From: Symbiodinium natans
Lineage: Eukaryota > Sar > Dinophyceae > Suessiales > Symbiodiniaceae
Direction: 5' to 3'
Assembly: GCA_905221605.1 (NCBI GenBank)
Contig: CAJNDS010000917.1
Coordinates: forward strand, 1-27,500
DNA length: 27,500 nt
Part shown: positions 1 through 9,600 of the stretch, in pieces
Numbering within the stretch: position 1 is the stretch's first letter
How the letters are laid out: every line of letters starts with the position of its first letter
Notes under the pieces: generated by a model
Seen by the model: only the letters and a program-made list of their open reading frames with translations
What the model was told of the DNA's origin: nothing
The model's database searches: none
Made by a program: the position numbers and the translations under genes

Positions 1-113
1 GTGTCTGTGTGTCTGCGTGTGCGTGTGCGTGTGCGTGCGTGCGTGCGTGCGTGAGTGTGTGTGTGTGTGTGTGTCTCTGTGTGTGTGTGTGTCTGTGTGT
101 GTGTGTGTGTGTG

Positions 114-168
<55 letters not shown>

Positions 169-222
169 CTGTGTGTGTCTGTGTGTGTCTCTGTGTGTCT
201 CTGTGTGTCTGTGTATGTGTTT
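1..222. repeat. (GT)n microsatellite
   Basis: Almost pure GT dinucleotide repeat broken by GTCT and GC variants. The Val/Cys frames running through it are low-complexity and not genes. It lies just before the acceptor of the exon at 287, so it is probably the 3' part of an intron. Confidence 0.97.
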
Positions 223-286
223 TTCAGTCTGACATGATGTGACATGATTCTTGGGTTTGTGCAGCTTTGCATCATGATGCTTTGAG

Positions 287-382
287 GCTCCGGTGGAGAT
301 CGTGCACCGCCTCATGCACCAGCGAGCCGAGGAGAAGGGAGAGCAGCTGGTAGCGCGAGCCCCAGGAAAGGACCCGAGCTGA
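287..382 (+). CDS. Last exon of an unidentified gene entering from the left
   Basis: After an AG|G acceptor (TTTGAG|GCTCC) the frame reads APVEIVHRLMHQRAEE and goes on through a charged stretch to ...ARAPGKDPS and a TGA stop at 380-382. An in-frame TGA just upstream (277-279) shows the frame cannot extend left without splicing. The composition (Glu/Arg/Lys, helix-like) and the acceptor match the other exons in this window. The rest of the gene lies outside the window, so no family can be assigned. Confidence 0.55.
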   Translation, partial: APVEIVHRLMHQRAEEKGEQLVARAPGKDPS

Positions 383-1403
383 CCCAAGTTGCTTGGCCCT
401 TCTCCTTTTCGTGTTGCAAGGAGCTGTGAAATGACATACACTCACAAGGGTGTGGAGTTCAGTTGTTTGTCAAACCAGCTTCAAGTTAAAGCCCCATTTT
501 CCCGCGGCTTGCGGTTTCTAAAGGAGTGCGCCTGAGTAGCGTTTAGCTTGTAAAACGATAAGGAGTAAAATAAAGCGATAACATTTTGCAGGGTTTTTGC
601 AGTCTGGGTGAACCCCCCTCAGAAACCTCGCCGTGGCCGACGTTTCCGGATCTCTAGGGGGTGAACCGCCCTGACAAGCCTCGCTGTGGCTGACATTTCG
701 GGGTCTTTGGCTCTGAAGGCCGATGGGTTGTTCAGGCTTGGTGGGCTAGACTCTAAATAACCCTTCAAACCACGGCTGTAGGCTCGATGTTGAAGCCGCC
801 TAGGCTTTGGAATGCAAGCCAGCCATGTACCCCAAGCATTACGTTGTGTACGCAATCACTGTAAAACGATAAGAGTTCCAGGCAAAGATACTGTGTTTTG
901 TGTGCAAACACTGTAAAACGATAAGGAGTAGAAAAAACGATAACAATATTCGGGACAAGCCCATTTCCATCGGGGTTTTTTTTCAGCCTCCTATGACGTG
1001 CCTGTCACGCTTCGCTTGACCTCGACCCTCTATGCAACGCTGCTAATCATTCATCCACACGAGCATTGGTCTGTGACGGTGTATGCATCTGTCGACAGGT
1101 GCTCACACAAGTCCTGGCCCACGACTTGACCATCGGGTACGAGGCCAGCAGGTGATTGTCAAAATTTGTCCGTTCACAGTCCATGCATAGAAAGGAATGA
1201 AACGAGTGGACTTGCCATTGACGGGGTGTATGGTGTCTACGTTTTCTCGGTTTGTAGTCGTTACAAAATGTCGGTGCTTCAGATTTCAACTTGACACCAG
1301 CACAAACACGACAAGCCTTCCGAAACCGCCGAAAGCGGAAGACAACCATCACATGTGCAGCGGTTTATGATGTGCTTGACGTCTGCGGCTCAGATTCCAC
1401 GTC
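383..1403. other. Intergenic spacer with short repeats
   Basis: No exon is supported here. It holds a degenerate tandem duplication of about 53 bp (606-655 and 657-708, both starting GGTGAAC and containing CCTCGC.GTGGC.GAC), and three copies of TGTAAAACGATAAG (549, 860, 912), two of which continue GAGTA. The end of the spacer (1380-1403) carries an AG (1391-1392) 12 bases before the next ATG, a possible trans-splice acceptor. Confidence 0.6.
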
Positions 1404-2504
1404 ATGGCCGCCCCGCATGCCAACGCAGCTGCGCAGGAGCTGGAGAACATGCTGCTCGTCTCGGTGAATGGAGCGAAGGCCTCCCGAAGCCGGCATTCTA
1501 GGGATTCGAGTTCAGGATCTAGCCGAGTCTTAGAAAGACCTTTGGCTTTGGTATTCAGAGATACTCGGACTGTTCGGAGATGCTATTGCCTTCCAGGAAA
1601 GATTCATTTTGAGTTCGTGTTCGTTCATCTCTGGTGCCAACCTGGGTTAACAAAGGCACAAGCTGAAGCCTGTGTATCGTTGTGAAGATCCTTGGCTCCA
1701 TGGCCGCAGGTGAAGAACCTTCGACAAGTCCTGGACCTCGTGGACAGCACCACAGATGAGTCGGGCGCCTGCAGAAGTTGTCTGTATGCCGAAGTCGACC
1801 ACAGCAAAAAGCTGTGGCTGGACCTAAATTCCTAGCCGAGGAAGTGTATGACATGTATTGTATCAGAACAAGATCAGATCTTGTGGCAGATTATACATCA
1901 TATTGAGTCATATTGAGCCTTGGCATAAAGCCTAAAGCCTGCTTTGTCATTTGCTGTCCCAAGTGCTCCGGAGCCCAGGGGCCAAAGCCGGAGACTCCAG
2001 AGACACCAAGACCCCAGCAGAAGTGGCTCCGATTTTTCAGTCATCAGAAAAGAGAATAGTCCCCTTGACTTGTATGCGTGGAACTTTAAGCACGCCCCTG
2101 TATCTAAGCAAAAACGAAGCCCTGAGAGTGCACACTGGACCCATCTGGACCCAAAGCGTTCCGAGGTTCCTGCGCTTTGAGCTTCACAACAATATTCTCC
2201 TGGTGCTGAAGGCGCGTGTGCCGCGGGTTGTGAAAGCTTGGGGAAATGGCCAAAAGCAAAAGCAAAAACTCTCCTTGGCGCGCTCCGTAACTGACATCGT
2301 GGTCGTGTCCCCAGGAACGGTTGGCCGAGGTTGGTTTGCCCGTACAGGGATAATTTGCACAACCTTGGTCGCATTTGCCCCTTCTCTGGTCGCAAATGGT
2401 CCCGGCTTGGGACTCGCCCCGGCCCGGAAGGCTTTAGATGCTACCCCGCCAAGGAAATCCAGCTCCTGCTGAAGAAGCCCAGAATCTTTACCATGGAGCA
2501 CTAG
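1404..2504 (+). CDS. 68-residue unknown protein gene, four exons
   Basis: Exons 1404-1463, 1710-1759, 2166-2211 and 2454-2504 total 207 nt, exactly 69 codons with the stop. Exon 1 opens MAAPHANAAAQELENMLLVS; exon 2 reads VKNLRQVLDLVDSTTDE; exon 3 FLRFELHNNILLVLK; exon 4 EIQLLLKKPRIFTMEH and TAG. Phases agree at each junction (0; 2; 0). Donors are GT, GT and GC; acceptors are CAG|G, GAG|G and AAG|G, as in the primase gene. The product is small, mostly helical and leucine-rich, with no signal peptide or clear membrane segment; I recognise no family. It could be a small subunit of a larger complex, but that is speculation. An AG 12 bases before the ATG could accept the spliced leader. Exon 2 might instead read on to a TAG near 1833, giving another C-terminus. 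Confidence 0.65.
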
Positions 2505-2715
2505 TCACGATTAGTCACTGATCGGTATTCGGTGATGCGGCAAATTGTTCCCCTAGACTTGGGACGCGAACAGCGCAGATGAAAAAGCAAGCGCTTCTTC
2601 CCAAGTCTGAAGCAGTAACCCTGGGCAGGTCTCTGTCATGCATCAGGCGATCACGACTACAATACTGCAATGACAACAGCGACAATAACAACAAAGCCGA
2701 ATGCCGAGGGGATGC

Positions 2716-2800
2716 GGATCAAAAAAAAATATTTAGGATCAAGAAAAAATTTATTTAGGATCAAAAAATAATTTATTTAGGATCACGAAATAATTTATTC
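2716..2800. repeat. Left inverted arm (4 units of about 22 bp)
   Basis: Tandem units start GGATCA then A-rich then TTTATTTA, spaced 20, 22 and 22 bp. The reverse complement of the array occurs at 6188-6282. Confidence 0.85.
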
Positions 2801-2811
2801 TGTTCTTCTGA

Positions 2812-2995
2812 CGGAGAGAGGGAAGGGGAGGGAGAGTGGGAGAAAAGGAGGAAGGAAGGCAGGCAGGAAGGAAGGAAGGAAGCAAGCAAGCAAGGAAGCA
2901 AGAAAGCAAGGAAGCCAGGAAGCAAGGAAGGAAGGAAAGGAAAGACATGAAATGAAAGGAAATGAAATGAAAGGAAAGGCATGCTTGCTTCAAAG
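2812..2995. repeat. Polypurine GGAA/GCAA satellite
   Basis: Run of GGAAGGAA, GCAAGCAA and GAAATGAAA motifs with nearly all purines on the + strand. The Phe/Leu/Ser-rich minus frames across it are low-complexity artefacts. Confidence 0.9.
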
Positions 2996-3788
2996 CATAT
3001 GAATATCCTTTCCACACCAATGAAGCTTCTCGGCTCGGGTCACATGTTTCTTTTGGTAGGGGGTCAACCGGGTTCGAGGCCAAACAGGTTCTCTGTTCAA
3101 CTGGACCCCCTCCGGACGCTGTAGTTCTTGCTTTTGCACATGGTTTCTCAATACTGAGCCTGGGGAAGCCGCACTTCGGCGCCCATTCACAGATGCAATG
3201 ACGATGGCGATATGTCAGAGACCCGTGCATTCAGGTTGTCCTCGGTGCACTCACTGGCCTTCATGGATCTGGTATGGTATTTGCATGGCATTCTGCTATT
3301 GGATGTTTTTGGAGACGCCTTTGCCACTTGATGAGCTGGTTGCGCAAACGCAGTTAGCCCCACGGTTGGGAGATACACGAGTGACACCTTCAAGCATCCT
3401 CACTGCAGGTCCGCTCTTCTTTATTTTACGAGCCGTGCCGGTCCCAAGTCCGGCAACCAGCATTCCTGGATGGGCCACGGAAGACAGGCCAAAAGTATTG
3501 CTGGTAGAAGTGAGGGTTGCTGCAGATTCCAGTGCTGCAGCGGGAGCCAATCAGGTTCGTGATCACCTGGGCTTCATGTGTGGGCGAAGATACTGGCCAG
3601 GCATTATGTACGCACCAACGCTTCGGGGCGGACTGCAAGGTACAGTGTTTTCACTGCCAGCGAGCTCGCGCCTATGCTCAGTGCTTGGTTTATTTATTTC
3701 GTATTTGCTTTTATCATGTTGTATGACTATTCATTGCCACTTACGGTTGCCAGGCTTTGCGGCAATCAGGCATTTTGGGATGAATGTA

Positions 3789-4640
3789 TGGCCACTTGCG
3801 GTTGTCAGGCTTTACGGCAACCAGGCCTATGGGCAGGGCGCCGTCTTCGGCCCCTACATTGTGCTGCTACAGTTTGTCTCTATGCAGATGAATTCGTTTT
3901 TGCTGAGGCGACGTCTGGGACTGCTCTGATGGCCCACCTCATGGTGCTTTCACCTTCGGTTGCAACAGCTGGAAGGATATGTGACGACATTCGTTGTGGA
4001 CAGTTCGTTCCTGTTTCCCACCTAGCCCTTCTGGGAGTTCGTGGGTCGGCCCATGGCGAGTTTTCGGGCAATGAGGCAACTTGCGCGATGCGACGAGTCA
4101 CTGTAGTACCAGACTCTCCATGGAGGTCCTCAACTGTCTGCCCTATGAGTTTGGATCATCGTTGAGCTGACCATATTTGACTCAGTTCTTTGCTTGTACA
4201 ATGCATGTGCTGGAGCAGTACCACACACTCACCCCATACTTGCTTGGTTTTTCTTGGCCACTTGCGATTGCCAGGCTTCACGGCAACCTGGCCTGTGGGC
4301 GGGGGCGCCGTATTATCGGCCCTTCTATTCAATATGCTGCTGCTATTTGTTTTAATTTCTTATCTGGTGGGTGCATTGGGCTTCCTCAACGTGATGGTCC
4401 CCTACGCTGTGTACCTGCCGCTGAGGTGTTTTTGGGATTGCTCTGATGGTTCTCTTTTTGTGGGCTTGTTGTGGACTCCGTTTCACTTGAAATTGGCCTG
4501 TGGAGTGCATTTCGATGCTCTAGTGGACTCTGAGTCCGTCCCTCCATGGAGGTCCTCAACTGACTGCTTTTCATGAGTGAGATCCATCATTGAGCTGACC
4601 ATTTTGTAGCTCAGTGCTGAAGTTGTACAGTGTACAGGGC
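3789..4640. repeat. Diverged direct duplication of about 430-466 bp
   Basis: Copy 1 starts at 3789 (TGGCCACTTGCGGTTGTCAGG) and copy 2 at 4255 (TTGCGATTGCCAGG). Shared landmarks follow in order: CTCCATGGAGGTCCTCAACTG (4116 and 4542) and TTGAGCTGACCAT (4162 and 4590). A third partial copy of the head lies at 3735-3770. Each head can fold, as in CCAGG...CCTGG or GGTTGCC...GGCAACC. The long open frame 3198-3929 runs partly through this repeat and has no recognisable domain. Confidence 0.75.
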
Positions 4641-4997
4641 TTGCGCAGCACTTGTCTCGGGGTTGCCGTTTCCGGCCCCCTGCCCGAGGCAGAGTGGCGT
4701 GATGTGTTTTTGCTTTCTTCGTTGTTCAGCTGAGCTGTCACAGTCTACTCCCTAGTTAGTAAGCGCGAGAACGCTAGGTTGAGCGACTGTGAGCGCTGGA
4801 GACCCTGTACTGCACAGTTTGTTGAACTTCGGTTCCTGTGCAGTTGCCTTGCATGTCCATACCCGAAGCTGTTAATCGCCGCCACAGAGCGGCCGTGACA
4901 TATGTCATGAGCTACAGCTAGCTAGTAGGTCAGACCAGACCGCTGCGGAATCGAGTTCGAGTTCCACACCAATGATGCGAGCGTTGTGTTTGCAAAT

Positions 4998-5020
4998 GGG
5001 GGGGGGGGGGGGGGGCTGCG

Positions 5021-5067
<47 letters not shown>
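4998..5067. repeat. G18 / C47 inverted homopolymer
   Basis: Eighteen G (4998-5015), the spacer CTGCG, then 47 C (5021-5067), followed by shorter C runs to 5082. It can form a hairpin, or a quadruplex on the C-bearing strand's complement. It is flanked by an imperfect direct repeat ATGATGCGAGC...TTTGCAAA (4972 and 5104). Run lengths may be affected by sequencing or assembly. Confidence 0.9.
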
Positions 5068-5129
5068 ACCCCCCCAACCCCCTGCTGTTTTCTTCGTAGT
5101 CCCATGATGCGAGCACTTTTTTGCAAAAA

Positions 5130-5810
5130 TTGATGAAGACACAATAAGATCCAATAAAATACAAGAATATACTACAAAAGATGCAATAATATACAATAAT
5201 ACACAAAAATACAACAATATACAAGTATAGACCAGAACATGCAGCAATATACACGTACAAAAGAATAACATACAATAATTTCAGTCATTGACAATAATAT
5301 TCAATAATAGACAACAATATACAAAACATTTCAAAAAACACAACAGTATGTTCAATAATTTTCAAAAATATGCAAAAATATACAGCAATATAGAAAAGCA
5401 CAATGACATACAATAAAATCAAGTAGTATACACAAACATACAAAAATATACAATAGTAGACAATAATATACAATAATATACAATAATATACAAGAATATA
5501 CAAGAATATACAAGAGTATACAAAAACATACTATAATATAGAATAATCTGCAAGAATATACAAAGAAAATTCAATAATATACAATAATATACAGTAATCT
5601 GCAAAAAAGAGGAGAATATACAAAAAACTAAAAGACACACACAAATACATGCAATAATATGCAATATGATACAAAAAATACAAGAAAATACAAGACAATA
5701 CAGTAATACTCAACAATATATACAACAATATACAATATCATGCAAGAATATACAATGTCATACAATATTGTACAAGAATTTACAATACTTTGCCATAATA
5801 TACATGCTTC
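5130..5810. repeat. Degenerate 10-bp satellite (ACAATAATAT)n
   Basis: About 680 bp of ACAATAATAT-like units with CAAGAATATA and CAAAAATATA variants. Minus-strand frames here give Tyr/Ile/Cys/Leu-rich repeats and are not credible proteins. Confidence 0.93.
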
Positions 5811-5879
5811 AGAGTATACGCATTTTTTGAAACTTCTAATGCCAAGATGCCAGCATTGATTTGCAGCCTTTGCAAACTC

Positions 5880-6090
5880 AGAAGTGCTGCTATTTGCAGT
5901 ATTTCCAGCCTCTGAAATCGCAGAAATGCTGCTATTTTCAATATTTGCAGCCTCTGGAAACTCAGAAATGCTGCAGTGTACAGTATTTCCAGCCTCTGAA
6001 AGTGCAGAACTGCTGCTAAATACAATATCTGCAGCCTCTCTCTGGAAACTCAGAGATGCTGCTATTTTCAGTAGTTCCCGCCTAAATGCT
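5880..6090. repeat. 42-bp minisatellite
   Basis: Four consecutive units of 42, 42, 42 and 46 bp begin CTGCTATTT.CA.TATTT and contain CAGCCTCTG.AA; degenerate copies continue to about 6150. Because 42 is a multiple of 3 every frame stays open, giving 14-residue repeats such as MLLFSIFAASGNSE. I treat these as repeat by-products rather than a gene. Confidence 0.9.
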
Positions 6091-6187
6091 GTGTTTTTTC
6101 GGTATTTAGAGCTTGTGAACGGCCAGAACTGCTGCATTTCTGAGCGTTTACAGCCTCCGCTCCGCTGGCAAGAAGCTTTCGAGGCCT

Positions 6188-6282
6188 TCAGTAAATTGTT
6201 TTTTGATCCCAAATAAGTTTTTTTGATCCGCCTAGACTTAATTTATTTTTTGATCCCAAATAAATTTTTTTTGATCCCCTAC
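6188..6282. repeat. Right inverted arm
   Basis: TTTTTTGATCC units spaced 20, 27 and 21 bp, the reverse complement of the array at 2716-2800. The third spacing carries a short insertion (GCCTAGACTTA). Confidence 0.85.
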
Positions 6283-6552
6283 CCGAGGCTTTTTTAAGCT
6301 CTAAGCCCAGCAAACCCTGGTAAAACCAAAGACGCCCGAAGGCACCTGTTAGCTGCTTCAGTGTGTAGACATGAATCTGACATGAATGTGTGAGGCAGAG
6401 ACTGCGCGAAAAGCGACTCCCGAGGCAGCTCGTGGGAGTTGTGCCTCGGGGTTCTGAGGCCTTTGGGCCCCCAAGCTTTGGAGGTTTTTCGGCTTGAGGG
6501 CCGAAGGTCTGAAGGTTGGCATCTGCACGGTTCTACTTTCCATACATTTGAC

Positions 6553-8163
6553 ATGTCGCCGATATCCCAAAGTACTCTTTCTGTGATGGTTCTTGAAGCC
6601 CATGCTGTGGAATCTGTTGGCGTTTGCCATCAGGCACTTGAGAAGCACGGCATCCCGGCACGTGCCAGCACTGCACCGAGAACACGGCTTCAAAGGTTGC
6701 AAAGTCTTCACAAACTCCCTTGCTGGGCTGCAGTTGTTGGAAGGCATGTCTTGACCCCCGTTCTCCTGACAGCTCGGGCCAGCATGTTGGATATTTCCGA
6801 GCGCTGAGAACACCATCATGGATAAGAACGGTTTTTGTTGCTGGATGCAAGCGAGTGCCACTTGACGTCTTATGGAGTGCTACCCTTTGGTGCTCAGGTC
6901 CCGACTTGACCGAGACCGGGCAAGGCGGGGCCCTTTTCAACTAAACTGTGTTTTGCAAGCGTGCAGCAAGCGTGAGGAAAGTATGGATTCGTGTTTTTTT
7001 GTGATAATGGCCCGGTTGGTGTGTTTTCAGAACTTGCTTTTTTCAGGACCCTCAGGAGCATCGCCTCCCAGCCCAGAGGCAGGAAGAACCGTTGAAGCGC
7101 AGCACTTGCCACTTTTCCCCAACCCTCGAAAAGCTGACAATGGCTGGAGCCGTACTTGGCCCGGAAGGGGCTGCAGGCTTTTCCTCACCCTCTGTTCCAC
7201 GATGCCAGGCCGCCTGAGCTCCCGGGAGGCGAGTCAGTTTTGTTTTGGCTTCCAGATGGAGCATGTTTTTGTTCACAGCGTTCACGTGTGCCGTGGGGTT
7301 GGCCTCGGTATTCCTCAGCTTGCCTGCATCCAGGCCCACCGAGTCGAACCGATGCCGGTGGCTATGCCGGCGGCTATGCCGGCGGCTGTCGACCCCGCGC
7401 AAAAAGTTTCTGATTTGCTTTGAAGTTTCCAGGGCCAAGCCAAGCCCGAACTCCCTCCCCGACCCTACGTGTACGGTCGCGAGCAAGTGCTTGAGGTTCT
7501 GCGTAGGTTCTGTTTGCAGGGTCATTTTCTGGAATTTGGGAGCAGCGCAACTCTTTGCAACTCTGGCTGTGATTGCAGCAGCTGTCCAGCCGCGGTCCCA
7601 GCGCCTCCTCCGAGTGAGCCGGCGCGATGCAGGACTCACCCTGTAACCAGCACTTTGCCACAAATCCGAAATTCCTAGAAGAGTCCCAGAACGACCACAC
7701 CACATCAAACGTCTTTGTGGCACCCCTGCCCTGCACAATGAACTGCCTAACTCCAGGGAACTCCAGTGCACCCTGAAGTCTGCTAGCCTGCAGACTACGC
7801 ATGGGCCATGTTGAAGCGCTCGTGATCATGCCCTGGCAAATGTTCAGGAAAATGGGCGCTTCGGGACAATCCCGAACCCACCCAAGGCAAGCCCATCAAG
7901 CCCCCAAACCTGAAGACCCGAAGCCTTCGAGAGCACAAGCCCTCCCGGGATTCTCGGGAGGATGCTCAGAAGAGGAAGCTGGAAGAAGCAGCTGAGGATG
8001 TGCTCTCTGCAGTTGTGTGGTTGTGACATGTGTGGTAGCTATGCACATGCTGACACTCAGAATGTCTCAGAATACATAAAGTCGTTGGAGCTTTGAGGAT
8101 CTCGCCCTGGTGCATCTGCTGAACCGAAATAGAAGCTCGGGAATTGGGCCCTTTAATATGTAA
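6553..8163 (+). CDS. Unknown basic, Pro/Ala-rich protein, about eight exons
   Basis: Proposed exons: 6553-6695, 6898-6924, 7031-7208, 7334-7405, 7433-7495, 7633-7765, 7848-7996 and 8098-8163. Phases agree throughout. The first ATG (6553) is tentative; exon 1 may instead begin at the CAG|G at 6634. Recognisable stretches are FSPTLEKLTMAG, the tripled MPAA block of exon 4 (12-bp tandem repeat), RPYVYGREQVLE, HFATNPKFLEESQ and KPIKPPNLKTRSLREHK. The C-terminus is either exon 8 (DLALVHLLNRNRSSG..., TAA at 8161) after a GA donor, or a read-through of exon 7 to TGA at 8024 (DVLSAVVWL). The protein looks largely disordered. YGREQVL vaguely recalls the eIF4E-binding consensus Tyr-x4-Leu-hydrophobic, but with Val in place of Leu, so I assign no function. 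Confidence 0.5.
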
Positions 8164-8302
8164 GGAACGTTTGGATAGCATGAGGCAGTGATTTGGACTT
8201 GGACTAACGTAGCTCTCGCCTCAAGTTGGGTCCATTGATAGCTACGGCTGCCATCATTCTCATCACCACATCGCGCTTCCGGCTATTATTCCATAATGCC
8301 AG

Positions 8303-8570
8303 GTCGGCGCCGCAAAGAAGTCCTTGGTCATCGCCATGGAGGCCGTGGACCGCTCTGAAGCGCTTGCGAGAGAAAGAGAGAAAGCATTGCTAAGTTTGCA
8401 CTTGGACCTGCCTTGTAGCTCGTGATGCGATGCGGTTCATCTTGAAAGGGAGGTCGATACAAGCACCAGTAGACCGCACATCATCTTTCGTCACATCGTG
8501 TTCAGGTCTTGCGGGTTTTGAGGCGGTGTCGCGGAGGGGTCGGTCGCCTGCAAAATGTCCTTTTCTGTGA
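8303..8570 (+). CDS. 3' exons of a small unknown gene
   Basis: Exon 8303-8393 follows CAG|G and reads VGAAKKSLVIAMEAVDRSEA and on through an Arg/Glu/Lys helix. It joins in phase 1 (GT donor) to 8506-8570, which reads LAGFEAVSRRGRSPAKCPFL and TGA. The first exon alone could instead read on to TGA at 8423. Upstream exons are not resolved, and it could be the end of the preceding gene. No family recognised. Confidence 0.4.
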
Positions 8571-8611
8571 ACGTGAGTCTACACATGCATGCAATGCAGC
8601 TTTAGGCCTCG

Positions 8612-8708
8612 CGATACGTCCGCCGCATAGGCCCTTGAATCATATCCATATTGGCGCAGCTTCGCTATGTGGGAAAAAGGAGTCGCTCGCCAATTCTCAA
8701 ATTGGTAC
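8612..8708 (+). repeat. Diverged dispersed repeat, copy 1 (copy 2 at 9494-9590)
   Basis: Both copies share, in order, TACGTCCG, GCATAGG.CC, TCATATC, a GCAGCTT/GTAGCTT core and GAGTC.CTCGCCAATT. I estimate about 70 percent identity by eye. Copy 2 lies directly upstream of the coding stretch at 9601. Confidence 0.65.
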
Positions 8709-8864
8709 CGAACCCATTACACCCCGTGCAGACTGTTCCTGCGAGAGCGTTTCTGCGAGGTCGTGGGGTCGGAGCGGATCGGAGCTCCGGGCATCGAAAA
8801 ACATCGCAGATATCATGAGATCACTCGGAGGCTTGGAAAGTACCGCAAATATCGTGGGATCGGC

Positions 8865-9268
8865 TTCTCTAGGAGGCTGGCAGCGAAAGCGCCAAACCTG
8901 AAAGAGCAACGCCATTTTGCCTGACTTTTTCCGCAAAGGGTCTGTGCAGACCCGAAAGAGCACCACTTTGCTATAACAGACAGCGAAAAGGAACGGCCCG
9001 AACGTGTAACACTTTGTTGAAGCAGAAGACACATCACGACACATCAACACTTATCCACACACATACTTCTCTAGGAGGCTGGCAACGAAAGCGCCAAACC
9101 TGAAAGAGCAACGCCATTTTGCCTGACTTTTTCCGCAAAGGGTCTGTGCAGACCCGAAAGAGCACCACTTTGCTATAACAGACAGCGAAAAGGAACGGCC
9201 CGAACGTGTAACACTTTGTTGAAGCAGAAGACACATCACGACACATCAACACTTATCCACACACATCA
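8865..9268 (+). repeat. 202-bp tandem duplication
   Basis: Copies 8865-9066 and 9067-9268 begin TTCTCTAGGAGGCTGG and are nearly identical (one difference seen, GCAGCG against GCAACG, plus divergence in the last two bases). The identical minus-strand frames over both copies follow from this duplication. Such low divergence implies a recent event or a local assembly duplication. Confidence 0.95.
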
Positions 9269-9269
9269 A

Positions 9270-9390
9270 CACACATCAGCACACATCAGCGCATACTGTA
9301 TCCACACACACACACACACACACAGCCACGCCCACGCGCACGCCCACGCCCACGCCCACGCCCACGCCCACACCCACACCCACACCACAT
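9270..9390 (+). repeat. CA / CCCACG satellite
   Basis: ACACATCA units, then (CA)n, then a run of CCCACG hexamers, then CCCACA. It extends from the end of the 202-bp duplication. Confidence 0.95.
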
Positions 9391-9600
9391 CACCACCACT
9401 GCGAGGTCACAAGCCATGTGTGGTTGTCCAGTCCTTTAATTGTCTAGGAATTCCTAGAGGTTTTCCCTTTAAACGACAGAAGCAGTTTGGGTATGATAGT
9501 ACGTCCGTTGGCATAGGGCCCTGGAGTCATATCAGCGTAGCTTGGCAGTGAGCAAAATAAGAGTCACTCGCCAATTTTCAAGTTATCTTAAAGTTGAAAG

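Larger units (their letters stand above)
2710..6282. mobile_element. Foldback-like element with AT-rich inverted arms
   Basis: Both ends carry the same short unit, GGATCAAAAAATAATTTATT-like, in opposite orientation: four GGATC units on the left (2716, 2736, 2758, 2780) and four GATCC units on the right (6205, 6225, 6252, 6273). CCGAGG sits directly outside both ends (2704-2709 and 6283-6288), a possible 6-bp target duplication. The interior is a chain of satellites and a diverged 430-466 bp duplication; no transposase or reverse-transcriptase motif was found. This architecture, inverted arms built of short tandem repeats, is known from Foldback elements. It lies between two genes and interrupts neither. 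Confidence 0.6.
8571..9600. other. Repeat-rich spacer
   Basis: Contains a diverged repeat pair, the 202-bp tandem duplication and a CA/CCCACG satellite, each listed separately. A basic open frame (8667-8924, with stretches such as EKHRRYHEITRRLGKYRKYR) may include exon sequence, but I could not place splice sites that support it. Confidence 0.5.

Noticed and set aside
3198-3929. 243-codon + frame inside the inverted-repeat element as a possible transposase
   Set aside because: No DDE, RT or zinc-finger motif; it partly encodes the internal DNA repeat, and other frames across the repeat are equally open.
5285-6212. Tyr/Ile/Cys/Leu-rich minus frames suggesting membrane proteins
   Set aside because: Direct translation of the 10-bp and 42-bp satellites.
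7466-7495. YGREQVL as an eIF4E-binding motif
   Set aside because: The position that should be Leu is Val and nothing else in the protein supports translation control; noted only as a weak resemblance.
7052-7771. 239-codon minus frame
   Set aside because: Antisense to several + strand exons of the 6.5-8.2 kb gene; Arg/Ser-rich composition is typical of a shadow frame.
9111-9125. GCCATTTTGCCTGA as a second spliced-leader relic (also at 8911)
   Set aside because: Only about nine consecutive bases agree with DinoSL before diverging; explained by the 202-bp duplication.
9290-9390. CRISPR-like array of CCCACG and CACACATCA units
   Set aside because: Units abut without unique spacers; a simple satellite in a eukaryotic genome.
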